Notes: generated from the letters alone by a model not told the origin. 27,594 bases of DNA from JBDUDK01 sp040002995 (GCA_040002995.1 JBDUDK010000022.1:1-27594); one strand, 5' to 3'; shown: positions 8,424 through 15,684, counted from the first letter of the stretch. Program-made: numbers and translations.

Positions 8424-9452
8424 TCACTCGATGCCCGCGCAGAGCGCGGCGGCGTTTTCGGCCGAGCGTTCCACCTGTGCGCGGAAGTGATCGAACGCGG
8501 AGGGGTCGTTGTCGGCTCCCATTGCGCCGTGGAGATAGCGCGCGTAGACACCCTCGACGATGCACGCGAGCTTCCAGTAGGCAAACGCGACGTAGAAGTC
8601 GACGCGTGACAGGTCGCAACCGCTCGCCGACGCATAGCGCGCCAGCACATCGTCGCGGTCGAGGAAGCCTTCGACCGCTGTGGCCGGCGCCGCCAGACCC
8701 GCGACCGCATCGTGGGGGCCGCTCCAGTACACCTTGAGCAGGCCGACGTCGGCCATGGGATCGCCGAGGGTGCAGATCTCCCAGTCGAGGACGGCCACGA
8801 CGTCGCCGGCGGCGTCGACCATGCAGTTGTCGAGGCGGTAGTCGCCGTGGACGATGGTGGCTGCGCCCTGCTCGGGGATGCGCGCGCTCAGGTGGCGATA
8901 GACGTCGTCGACCGCCGGCAGCTCACGCGTCTTGGACTGGGTCCATTGCGAATACCAACGCTTCAACTGCCGCTCGATGTAACCCTCCTTGCGGCCGAGG
9001 TCGCCGAGCCCGACGGCGTCGGGATCGACGGCGTGAATCGCCGCGAGGGTGTCGGCGAGCGACTCTCCTGCGTGGCGTCGCGCCGCGGGTTCGAGGACGG
9101 CGCGGGCGGTGGCTTGATCACGCACGACGAACGAATCGACGAAACCCATCACGTAGAAGGGCGCCCCGTTGACCTCGATGTCGTCGCAGTAACCCAGGGC
9201 GGGAGCAACGGGAACCTTCGTGCCGGCGAGGGCCGAGATGATTCGGTGCTCGCGGCCCATGTCGTGGGCGCTGGCGAGGACATGGCCGAGCGGAGGTCGG
9301 CGCAGTACCACCCGGCGCCCGTCGGCCCCGGTGACCGCATACGTGAGATTCGAGTGCCCGCCGGCGATGAGCTCGAACGTGAAAGGGGCGACGGCTCCAT
9401 CGACGTGCGCGGTGAGCCACGCCGACACCGCATCGCGGTTCACACCCTGCAT
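8424..9452 (-). CDS. APH-fold phosphotransferase, ACAD10/11-kinase-like
   Basis: A 342-residue member of the aminoglycoside-phosphotransferase/choline-kinase fold. The N-lobe has GGHSNLTYAV (about 31-40) and VVLRRPPLG (about 48-56). The catalytic motif is HGDYRLDN (202-209, Asp204) and the metal-binding motif is DWE (223-225, Asp223), followed by GDPMADVGLL. This pattern belongs to the group related to the kinase domain of mammalian ACAD10/ACAD11, which phosphorylates 4-hydroxyacyl substrates, more than to drug-resistance kinases. The start at 9452 gives MQGVNRDAV; TATCGT (9465-9460) ends 7 bases before it, so the mRNA is probably leaderless. It heads a two-gene operon with the PAC2 gene and is divergent, over 48 bases, from the HpaB-like flavoprotein gene. 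The substrate is inference. Confidence 0.85.
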   Translation of the reverse strand: MQGVNRDAVSAWLTAHVDGAVAPFTFELIAGGHSNLTYAVTGADGRRVVLRRPPLGHVLASAHDMGREHRIISALAGTKVPVAPALGYCDDIEVNGAPFYVMGFVDSFVVRDQATARAVLEPAARRHAGESLADTLAAIHAVDPDAVGLGDLGRKEGYIERQLKRWYSQWTQSKTRELPAVDDVYRHLSARIPEQGAATIVHGDYRLDNCMVDAAGDVVAVLDWEICTLGDPMADVGLLKVYWSGPHDAVAGLAAPATAVEGFLDRDDVLARYASASGCDLSRVDFYVAFAYWKLACIVEGVYARYLHGAMGADNDPSAFDHFRAQVERSAENAAALCAGIE

Positions 9453-9459
9453 GGGGCCA

Positions 9460-9469
9460 ACGATACGCT
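9460..9469. promoter_or_regulatory. Overlapping back-to-back -10 elements (phosphotransferase / HpaB-like)
   Basis: On the minus strand TATCGT (9465-9460) lies 7 bases before the phosphotransferase ATG. On the plus strand TACGCT (9464-9469) lies about 31 bases before the HpaB-like ATG. The two hexamers share the TA step at 9464-9465. One transcript would be leaderless; the other would have a short leader carrying a Shine-Dalgarno sequence. Confidence 0.5.
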
Positions 9470-9500
9470 CGCCGGGGCCGCTCCACCGGAAGGGGACGAG

Positions 9501-10916
9501 ATGGGCTTGCGCACATCTGACCAGTATCGAAAAGCCCTGCAGGACGGCCGTGAGGTCTACTACCGCGGGCGGCGCGTCCCCGACGTCACCGACGAACCCG
9601 AGCTGCGGGTCGCCATCGACCATGCGGCCATCGACTTCGACCTGGCGCACGACCAGGCCAACCACGAGCTGATGGTGGCGAAGGACGCGGACACCGGCCA
9701 CGACATCAGCGCGTACTACCGCATCCCGCGCTCCACCGAAGATCTGCTGGCCCGGTCGAAGCTCATCGAGACGGTCACCGCCGCGGGCGGCACGATGGTG
9801 ACGCTCATCAAAGAGATCGGAAGCGACGCGCTCTTCGCTTTGCAGCGCGTCCTCGAGGGTGAGGAACTCGAGCGGGCTCGTCGCTTTTACCGTCATTGCG
9901 CCGACAACGATCTCGCGGTCTGCGTCGGACAGACCGACGCCAAGGGCGATCGTTCCAAGGGGCCGAGCGAGCAGGACGACCCCGACATGTATATGCGCGT
10001 GGTGTCGACGAACAGCGACGGCATCGTCGTGCGCGGCGCGAAATGCCACACGTCGGTGAGCGTGAACGCCGACGAGATCATCGTCTTGCCCACTCGAGCG
10101 ATGAGTGCCACCGATGCCGACTTCGCGGTGAGCTTCGCCGTCCCGTTGAACACAAAGGGGCTGAAGTTATTCGTGTCGTCCTACGCCGGCGGCGAGCGCA
10201 ACGGCTTCGAGTTCCCGTTGTCGTCGAAACACAAGATGCTCGAGACCCTCACGGTTTTCGACGACGTGTTCGTGCCGTGGGAGCGCGTCTTCATGTGCCG
10301 TCAGCCCGAGAAGGCCGGGCAGTTGGCGCTCACGTTCGTCGAGTACCATCGCTTCACGGCGGTGTCGTACAAGCTCCCGCTCGTCGATGCCCTCGTTGGA
10401 GCGGCGGCGGTGATCGCCGAGATGAACGGCGTCATCAAAGCCGGGCACATCCGCGACAAGCTCACCCACCTGATCATCTACGCGGAGACCGTGCGCGCTC
10501 TCACGGAGATGGCGGCGATACGGGCTCGCGTCGGTGCCCACGCGATCGCCTACCCCGATCCGATGACGACCAACATGGCCAAGTTCACATTCGCCACCCA
10601 GTACCACCACGCGATCGAACTGGTGCAGGACTGTTCCGGGGGGCTGTTGGTCACCGGTCCAGGCGGAGAGGACTGGGACGATCCCGGCATTCGGGCCGTT
10701 CTCGAGAAGTACTACGCGGCAGTGGCGCCCGCGGCCGACCGGCTGCGGATGCTCCACATGATCTCCGACCTCACCGCTCGCGACTTCGGCGGCTACCACG
10801 CCGTGCTGGCTGTGCATGCCGAGGGCTCGATCGAGGCCGAGAAGATGCAGATCCTGCGCAGCTACGACGCTGCTCGCACGATGCGCTACGCCCGCAAGAT
10901 CGCTGGTCTGAGCTGA
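9501..10916 (+). CDS. Flavoprotein of the HpaB / 4-hydroxybutyryl-CoA dehydratase superfamily
   Basis: A 471-residue protein with the acyl-CoA-dehydrogenase-like fold of 4-hydroxyphenylacetate 3-monooxygenase (HpaB) and 4-hydroxybutyryl-CoA dehydratase (AbfD). Stretches such as TDAKGDRSKGPSEQDDPD (145-162), GIVVRGAKCHTS (174-185), TVFDDVFVPWERVF (251-264) and GGLLVTGPGGEDW look closer to the AbfD branch. From memory, the Clostridium AbfD cluster ligands are Cys99, Cys103, His292 and Cys299. Aligned by eye, the positions here are Thr101, Glu105, His283 and Tyr290. So the histidine stays and all three cysteines are gone, which argues against a [4Fe-4S] dehydratase and for another flavin reaction. 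The ATG at 9501 follows an AGGGGA ribosome site. Divergent from an ACAD10/11-type phosphotransferase. Substrate unknown. Confidence 0.85.
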   Translation: MGLRTSDQYRKALQDGREVYYRGRRVPDVTDEPELRVAIDHAAIDFDLAHDQANHELMVAKDADTGHDISAYYRIPRSTEDLLARSKLIETVTAAGGTMVTLIKEIGSDALFALQRVLEGEELERARRFYRHCADNDLAVCVGQTDAKGDRSKGPSEQDDPDMYMRVVSTNSDGIVVRGAKCHTSVSVNADEIIVLPTRAMSATDADFAVSFAVPLNTKGLKLFVSSYAGGERNGFEFPLSSKHKMLETLTVFDDVFVPWERVFMCRQPEKAGQLALTFVEYHRFTAVSYKLPLVDALVGAAAVIAEMNGVIKAGHIRDKLTHLIIYAETVRALTEMAAIRARVGAHAIAYPDPMTTNMAKFTFATQYHHAIELVQDCSGGLLVTGPGGEDWDDPGIRAVLEKYYAAVAPAADRLRMLHMISDLTARDFGGYHAVLAVHAEGSIEAEKMQILRSYDAARTMRYARKIAGLS

Positions 10917-10950
10917 GGGCCGCCGGCGTTTGATCACGCGATCGCGCCGG

Positions 10951-10956
10951 TAGCCT
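10951..10956 (+). promoter_or_regulatory. -10 element of the thioredoxin-TPR gene
   Basis: TAGCCT, 7 bases before the ATG at 10964, with no Shine-Dalgarno sequence. Coordinates could be off by one base. Confidence 0.5.
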
Positions 10957-10963
10957 CCGCTTC

Positions 10964-11671
10964 ATGACTGCCGTCGACGTCACCGACATCACGTTCCCTG
11001 CCGAGGTCATCGAGCGCTCAAAGCAGGTGCCCGTTGTCGTGGATCTGTGGGCGGAGTGGTGCGGTCCGTGCAAGACCCTCGGTCCGATCATCGAGAAGGT
11101 GGTCGACGACACGGGCGGCAAGGTCGTGCTGGCCAAGGTCGACATCGACGCGAACCCCCAAGTCGCGGCGATGTTCCAGGTCCAGTCGATTCCCGCGGTC
11201 TACGCGCTACGCGACGGGCAGATCGTCGACGGCTTCGTCGGGGCCTATCCCGAGAAGGTCGTGCGCGAGTTCGTCGACAGCCTCCTCCCCACGGAGGAGG
11301 AGAACCGGGTGGCCCAGCTCGTCAAGGCCGGCGACGAGGTATCGCTTCGCGAAGCGCTTGAGCTCGAGCCCGGAAACGAAGCCGCGGTTGTTGCCTTGGC
11401 GGAGCTCCTCGCGGGCGAAGACAAGAGCGACGAGGCGCTCCAGCTGTTGGCCCGCATCCCCGAATCGGCCGAGACCCGCCGGGTGGCGGCGCTCGCGCGC
11501 GTTGGGAACTCGCCCACGGATGACTACGACGAGCGGCTCGCGGCATTGCTCGCCAACGTCAAGACCGACGATGACGCTCGCCAAGAGTTTGTCGACCTGC
11601 TCGAGCTGATGGGGCCGGACGACCCCAGAACCGCGCGCTACCGCAAACAGCTCACCGCCCAGCTGTTCTGA
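10964..11671 (+). CDS. Thioredoxin with C-terminal TPR-like domain (CnoX/YbbN-like)
   Basis: A 235-residue protein. Residues 1-110 are a thioredoxin fold with an intact redox motif, WCGPC (Cys33 and Cys36), and the cis-proline at SIPAV (Pro77). Residues from about 115 to 235 are acidic and helical with TPR-like pairs, including LREALELEPGNEAAVVALAE and DEALQLLARIPES. This is the layout of CnoX/YbbN, a co-chaperone that protects proteins from oxidation. Unlike E. coli CnoX, the active-site cysteines are both present, so real redox activity is expected. It acts in the cytoplasm, as no signal peptide is seen. The ATG is supported by the -10 element 7 bases upstream. A small HExxH gene follows after 25 bases with its own -10-like element. 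Confidence 0.9.
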   Translation: MTAVDVTDITFPAEVIERSKQVPVVVDLWAEWCGPCKTLGPIIEKVVDDTGGKVVLAKVDIDANPQVAAMFQVQSIPAVYALRDGQIVDGFVGAYPEKVVREFVDSLLPTEEENRVAQLVKAGDEVSLREALELEPGNEAAVVALAELLAGEDKSDEALQLLARIPESAETRRVAALARVGNSPTDDYDERLAALLANVKTDDDARQEFVDLLELMGPDDPRTARYRKQLTAQLF

Positions 11672-11683
11672 CCCATCCGGGCC

Positions 11684-11689
11684 TAGGCT
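11684..11689 (+). promoter_or_regulatory. -10 element of the small HExxH gene
   Basis: TAGGCT, 7 bases before the ATG at 11697. It lies between the thioredoxin stop and this start, so the small gene can be transcribed on its own. Confidence 0.5.
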
Positions 11690-11696
11690 GTCGACG

Positions 11697-12002
11697 ATGA
11701 CGATCGAGCGGCTCGACGGTGGAGCCACGCTCTGGATCGGTGGGCCGGTGCCCCCGGGCGCCGACGCCATAACGATCGGCTCGGTCATCTGCATGCGGGC
11801 CGAGGCCGCGGACTCCGACTTCCTCCGCCGCCATGAGCTCGTCCACGTCGACCAGTGGAAGCGCCTCGGGAAGATCCGCTTCTTGCTCCGCTATGTGGGC
11901 TCGTACCTACGCTGGCGCCTCAGGGGCTACGGGCATCGGGGGGCGTACCGGCGCATCCCGCTCGAGGTCGAGGCCGACTGGTTGGCCCGCCGACAGGGCT
12001 GA
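11697..12002 (+). CDS. Small zincin-like protein with HExxH motif
   Basis: A 101-residue protein. It carries HELVH at residues 46-50, the HExxH signature of zinc metallopeptidases, in the context RRHELVHVDQW. A possible third zinc ligand is Glu90 or Glu92 in IPLEVEADWLA, about 40 residues later. The middle is basic and aromatic (RFLLRYVGSYLRWRLRGYGH). The layout resembles short DUF4157-like zincin proteins, which often end after the P-x-E-x-EA segment. It has no signal peptide or clear membrane helix. Peptidase activity is inference; such minimal zincins may only be structural. The start is fixed by TAGGCT 7 bases upstream. No family name can be given with certainty. Confidence 0.75.
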   Translation: MTIERLDGGATLWIGGPVPPGADAITIGSVICMRAEAADSDFLRRHELVHVDQWKRLGKIRFLLRYVGSYLRWRLRGYGHRGAYRRIPLEVEADWLARRQG

Positions 12003-12071
12003 CCCTAAACTCGCCCCGCACTCCCGGCGCTTCCTCCTCGTCGATGCTTCGTCGAATTTGGAGGCGGTGCC

Positions 12072-12758
12072 ATGCCCGAGCTCCTGCGGCCGCCGCCGCC
12101 CCGTTCGGTCATCGAGCGGGCCCGCGATGCTCTACGAGCGGTGCCACCACTTCGCCTCGCGGGCAGTGTCGCGGGCTCACTCCTTGCCGTCGTGGTGGCC
12201 TGGTGGATGCTGCACACGCCATCGGCGCCGATCGAGCAATCGCTGCCACGGGCGAGCGCGCGCACCACCACCGTGGCGGGCGCCGTAACCGTCGAGCCGT
12301 CCAACACGAATCCGTCCACGGCCGTGACGCTCGTTGTCCAAGCGGCCGGCGCGGTCGCCCGACCGGGGGTCTACCGGCTCCAGGACGGGGCACGCGTAAT
12401 CGATCTGATCAACGCGGCCGGTGGACCGACTTCGGAGGCCGACACCCAACTCGTGGCGTTGGCGGCCACGCTCACGGACGGCGTCCGCGTTTACGTCCCC
12501 AAGGTGGGTGAGTCACCGCCGCCGCCAGTCGGAGGCTCGACGGGAAGTGCTGTCGCTGGAACGGGAGCGCCCGTCGACCTCAACGCCGCGACGCCCGAAC
12601 AGCTCGATGCGCTCCCGGGTGTGGGGCCGGCCACCGCGGCCGCGATCGTGGCCCACCGCCAAGAGATCGGTCGCTACGCGAGCGTCGAGGAGTTGCTCGA
12701 CGTGAAGGGGATCGGTCCGGCCAAGCTCGAAGCTATGCGACCGCTCGTGACGGTGTGA
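12072..12758 (+). CDS. comEA: Competence protein ComEA (SLBB plus helix-hairpin-helix)
   Basis: A DNA receptor for natural transformation, anchored in the membrane with its domains outside. The 228 residues contain one membrane helix (about 31-48, GSVAGSLLAVVVAWWML), a Thr/Ser linker, an SLBB domain (about 85-150, LVVQAAGAVARPGVYRL, VIDLINAAGGPTSEAD), a proline-rich spacer, and a C-terminal double helix-hairpin-helix (about 167-228, VDLNAATPEQLDALPGVGP and LLDVKGIGPAKLEAM). These are the normal domains and order of actinobacterial ComEA. The ATG at 12072 follows GGAGG (12060-12064) with a 7-base spacer. A TAAACT hexamer at 12006-12011 could be its -10. The partner comEC lies 0.6 kb downstream, separated by an inverted gene. 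Confidence 0.95.
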   Translation: MPELLRPPPPRSVIERARDALRAVPPLRLAGSVAGSLLAVVVAWWMLHTPSAPIEQSLPRASARTTTVAGAVTVEPSNTNPSTAVTLVVQAAGAVARPGVYRLQDGARVIDLINAAGGPTSEADTQLVALAATLTDGVRVYVPKVGESPPPPVGGSTGSAVAGTGAPVDLNAATPEQLDALPGVGPATAAAIVAHRQEIGRYASVEELLDVKGIGPAKLEAMRPLVTV

Positions 12759-12770
12759 GCGCCGCGCCGT

Positions 12771-13220
12771 TCAGCTGCGCGTGACGAAGATGGCGAACCC
12801 GCCGAGCCCGGCGATCACGCCGAGCCACAGCGGCACTGCGAGCCAGAGGTACTCCCGACGGAAGTCGTGCCAGTTGGCCGCGGGCACACGCGTCGCCCGC
12901 CGTCCGGCGAGGAGCCCGATTACGAGCCACAAAGCGATGCTCGACGCGACGACGAGTGCGTAGCGGGCCCCTCCGCCGTTGAACGGGACCCCGGCGATGA
13001 GTGCGGTCGGTACGGCCAGCGAGGCCAGGCTCCACCCGACCACGGCGCGCACGGTGCACGTGCTCCCGCTGCACGGCCAGAAGCGCCACACCGCGACCGC
13101 GAGCGCGGCCGCCACGAGTGGGGCGACGAGTGCCACGAGCGGTCCCCGGCGGCGCAGTCGCTGGCGGTAGGCGACAAGACCGAGGGGCACGGGCGCAGGC
13201 GGGGGGGCAGCGCGCGACAT
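12771..13220 (-). CDS. Hypothetical four-helix membrane protein
   Basis: I do not recognise this 149-residue protein. It starts with a short proline/arginine-rich cytoplasmic tail (MSRAAPPPAPVP) and has about four hydrophobic segments: LVALVAPLVAAALAVAVW, VVGWSLASLAVPTALIAGV, YALVVASSIALWLVIGLLAG and LWLAVPLWLGVIAGLGGFAI. Two cysteines in CSGSTC lie in the first outer loop and could pair. It lies antisense between comEA and comEC, ending 12 bases from comEA. TAGGCT (13236-13231) ends 10 bases before its ATG, which supports this start. Its place between two competence genes suggests, but does not show, a link with DNA uptake. Confidence 0.7.
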   Translation of the reverse strand: MSRAAPPPAPVPLGLVAYRQRLRRRGPLVALVAPLVAAALAVAVWRFWPCSGSTCTVRAVVGWSLASLAVPTALIAGVPFNGGGARYALVVASSIALWLVIGLLAGRRATRVPAANWHDFRREYLWLAVPLWLGVIAGLGGFAIFVTRS

Positions 13221-13230
13221 CAGGAGGGCG

Positions 13231-13236
13231 AGCCTA
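13231..13236 (-). promoter_or_regulatory. -10 element of the membrane-protein gene
   Basis: TAGGCT on the minus strand, 10 bases before the ATG at 13220. Confidence 0.4.
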
Positions 13237-13336
13237 AGGCAGGGCCCTCGAAACGATCGCGCACCCTCCTGGTACCTTGCGCTGGCACTTCCCTGCCGGC
13301 GAGACGCAACGCGTCATGCCTATCGGGGAGGTTGTC

Positions 13337-14698
13337 ATGAGCGACGGGTGGGCCGTGGTGATGGCCGCGGCGGCGGCGTTCGGCGCGTGGCGCGCCGTGG
13401 CGCTGCCCCTTTTTGTCGCGCTGGCCGGGTGTGCGATCGCGTTGTGGAGGCGCCTCCCGTGGCTGCTGTGCCTGTCGATCGGGTTGCTCACCTCGGCGCT
13501 CGCGGCTCGTTCACTCGCCATACCCCTCCTGCCTCCCGGCCCGGTGTCGGGTGTGGCGACACTCGTTTCTGATCCAGAGTCCATCTTTGGCGCGGTGCGC
13601 GCAGAAGCGCGTCTCGGTCACCACCGCGTCGAGCTCATGGCACGCGGCGCGCCGGGACGCGCGCTCGGGCGTCGTCTCGCGGGCGAGCAGGTGCTCCTTA
13701 CGGGAACCATCGAGTGGGTCTCGCCTGGCGACCGCGAACGTCTCATTCGTCGCCATCTCTTGGCCCGTGTCGCTCCCGACAACATCGAGTTGGCCGGCCG
13801 CGGCCCTCCCTGGGCGCGGGCCGCCAACCGCATCCGCCGCACGCTCACCGACGGAGCACGCTCTCTGCCTCGCACCGAACGGGCGCTTTTCACCGGTTTC
13901 GTGATTGGCGACGATCGCCTCCTGCCGGCCAACACACGCGATGAGTTCCGCGCCAGCGGTCTGAGCCACCTCACCGCGGTGTCGGGTGAGAACGTGGCGT
14001 TTGTGCTCGCGGTCGCGGGCCCATTCCTTCGTCGACTCGGCCTGCGATGGCGTTGGTTCCTCACGATCGCCGTGCTCGTGTTCTTCGCCGCGGTCACCCG
14101 GTTCGAGCCGTCGGTGCTGCGGGCCGTGGCCATGGCGGCCATCGCCACCACCGCCACGTTCGCGGCGCGACCGGCGTCCGCGCTGCGCGTGCTTGCTCTC
14201 GCGGTCACAGCGCTGCTGATCGTCGACCCACTGCTCGTCTGGTCGGTGGGCTTTGGCCTGTCGGTCGGTGCCAGTCTCGGCATCGTCGTGCTCGCCCGAC
14301 CGCTCGCCGTGCGCTGGCGGGGGCCCCGCCTGCTCATTGAGCCGCTGGCGGTCACGGTCGCCGCCCAACTGGGCGTGTTGCCGGTGGCCGCCGCCGTGTT
14401 CGGCGGTGTGCCTATCGCCGCGTTCCCTGCCAACTTGCTGGCGGCCCCGGCGGCGGGCCCCGTGATGGTGTGGGGTCTCACCGGTGGGGTCCTCGCGGGC
14501 CTCGCGCCCGCGTGGCTCGCGACCGCGTTGCACCTCCCGTCGCGCGTCCTCGTCGGCTGGATCGGCCTGGTCGCGCACCGATTCGCGCTCCTCGGGCTCG
14601 GCTCGATCGGCTGGCCGGCGGGAGCGGTGCTCATCGTGGCGGCGGCCGCACTCGCCGCCGGCCGCGCTCGACGCGCGCCGGTAGGGTCGCCTCGGTGA
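13337..14698 (+). CDS. comEC: ComEC/Rec2 DNA-uptake channel, without the metallo-beta-lactamase domain
   Basis: The channel that carries single-stranded DNA through the membrane in natural transformation. The 453 residues hold N-terminal membrane helices, an OB-fold-like outer segment (about 85-160, SGVATLVSDPESIFGAVRAEARLG), and the multi-helix competence domain with FTGFVIGDDRLLP, the hallmark SGLSHLTAVSGENVAFVL, and many helices to the end. Full-length ComEC goes on into a metallo-beta-lactamase-like nuclease domain; here the protein stops in RARRAPVGSPR without it. The ATG at 13337 was chosen because GGGGAGG (13325-13331) lies 5 bases before it; ATG at 13316 or TTG at 13277 would add 7 or 20 residues. 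The stop overlaps the GTG of holA (GTGA). Confidence 0.88.
   Translation: MSDGWAVVMAAAAAFGAWRAVALPLFVALAGCAIALWRRLPWLLCLSIGLLTSALAARSLAIPLLPPGPVSGVATLVSDPESIFGAVRAEARLGHHRVELMARGAPGRALGRRLAGEQVLLTGTIEWVSPGDRERLIRRHLLARVAPDNIELAGRGPPWARAANRIRRTLTDGARSLPRTERALFTGFVIGDDRLLPANTRDEFRASGLSHLTAVSGENVAFVLAVAGPFLRRLGLRWRWFLTIAVLVFFAAVTRFEPSVLRAVAMAAIATTATFAARPASALRVLALAVTALLIVDPLLVWSVGFGLSVGASLGIVVLARPLAVRWRGPRLLIEPLAVTVAAQLGVLPVAAAVFGGVPIAAFPANLLAAPAAGPVMVWGLTGGVLAGLAPAWLATALHLPSRVLVGWIGLVAHRFALLGLGSIGWPAGAVLIVAAAALAAGRARRAPVGSPR
14682..14687 (+). promoter_or_regulatory. Possible internal -10 element for holA
   Basis: TAGGGT inside the last codons of comEC, exactly 7 bases before the holA GTG. This is the same spacing as at other leaderless starts in this window. 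It would allow holA to be expressed without comEC. Confidence 0.4.
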
Positions 14699-15684
14699 CG
14701 GTCTGGCTTGTCTACGGCGATGACGAAGTCCTGCTCGCGGGGCGCGTCAACGCTCTGGTGAACGAGTTCGTCGGGTCCGCTGATCGCAGCCTGATGGTCG
14801 ACGACCTCGACGGCGTCGACTACGCGATTGCCGCGATCGTCGACGCCGCTCAGACCCCGCCGTTCCTCACCGATACGCGCGTGGTCGTGGCTCGGGGCGT
14901 CGAACGTTTCACCACCGACGAACTCCCGGTATTGGCGGCCTACCTCGCCGATCCGCTCCCGACCACTGCGCTCATACTGGCCACCGCCGGCGGCCGGGCG
15001 CCGAAGCTGCTGAGCGACGCCGTCAAGCGAGGCGGGGGCGACGTCGTGAGTAGCGACGTCTCATCGCGCGCGCGTGACCGGCTTACGTGGATCGACGAGC
15101 AACTGGCCGCGTCCGGCCTTCGAGTCGACGCGGCTGCTCGCAACGTGGTGGCCGAGACGTTGGGAGAGGACATCAACCGTCTCGGCGCGGTGCTCGAGAC
15201 CCTGGAATCGACGTTCGGCGCGGGTGCGCGTCTGCACGCCGACGACATTCGGCCGTTCCTCGGCGACGCCGGTGCGGTACCTCCGTGGGAACTCACCGAC
15301 GCGATCGACCGTGGCGACACCGCGGCGGCGCTCGCCAACCTTTCGCGTTTGGTGCGCGGCGGGGAACGGCATCCGCTCCAGATCCTCGCCACCCTGCACG
15401 CTCATTACACCCGCATGCTCCGGCTCGACGGCGCCGGCGCCAGCGACGAGGCGACCGCGGCCGCGCTGCTCGGGATGAAGGGATCCACGTACCCGGCGCG
15501 CAAGGCGCTCGACCAAGGACGGCGTCTCGGCCACGACGGCGTAGCCCGGGCGGTGAACCTTCTTGCCGCGGCCGATCTCGATCTGCGGGGCGCCAAGGAG
15601 TGGTCAGGTGACCTCGTCCTCGAAGTGCTGGTCGCCCGCCTCAGCAAGCTCGGGCCCAGTCGCGGGGTCAGCCGGCGCTCTTGA
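14695..15684 (+). CDS. holA: DNA polymerase III delta subunit
   Basis: The clamp-loader subunit that opens the sliding clamp during replication. The 329-residue protein begins with a GTG codon as MTVWLVYGDDEVLLAGRV and has the delta-type AAA+ fold: PPFLTDTRVVVARGVERF, ALILATAGGRAPKLL, LGEDINRLGAVLETLES, and the C-terminal collar helices with HPLQILATLHAHYTRMLRL and MKGSTYPARKALDQGRRL. Length fits the family. The GTG overlaps the comEC stop as GTGA, so it is coupled to comEC, and a TAGGGT hexamer 7 bases upstream may also give a separate leaderless transcript. The 3' end overlaps the end of rpsT by 17 bases on the other strand. The comEC-holA-rpsT-lepA order is common in actinobacteria and many other bacteria. 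Confidence 0.95.
   Translation: MTVWLVYGDDEVLLAGRVNALVNEFVGSADRSLMVDDLDGVDYAIAAIVDAAQTPPFLTDTRVVVARGVERFTTDELPVLAAYLADPLPTTALILATAGGRAPKLLSDAVKRGGGDVVSSDVSSRARDRLTWIDEQLAASGLRVDAAARNVVAETLGEDINRLGAVLETLESTFGAGARLHADDIRPFLGDAGAVPPWELTDAIDRGDTAAALANLSRLVRGGERHPLQILATLHAHYTRMLRLDGAGASDEATAAALLGMKGSTYPARKALDQGRRLGHDGVARAVNLLAAADLDLRGAKEWSGDLVLEVLVARLSKLGPSRGVSRRS

Noticed and set aside
8424..9452. Aminoglycoside resistance kinase
   Set aside because: The fold is shared, but the motif pattern and chromosomal operon fit the ACAD10/11-like metabolic kinases better.
8712..9500. Open frame extending the HpaB-like protein upstream
   Set aside because: It is antisense to the phosphotransferase, and a Shine-Dalgarno sequence stands directly before the ATG at 9501.
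9501..10916. True 4-hydroxybutyryl-CoA dehydratase
   Set aside because: The three cysteine ligands of the [4Fe-4S] cluster are absent in by-eye alignment.
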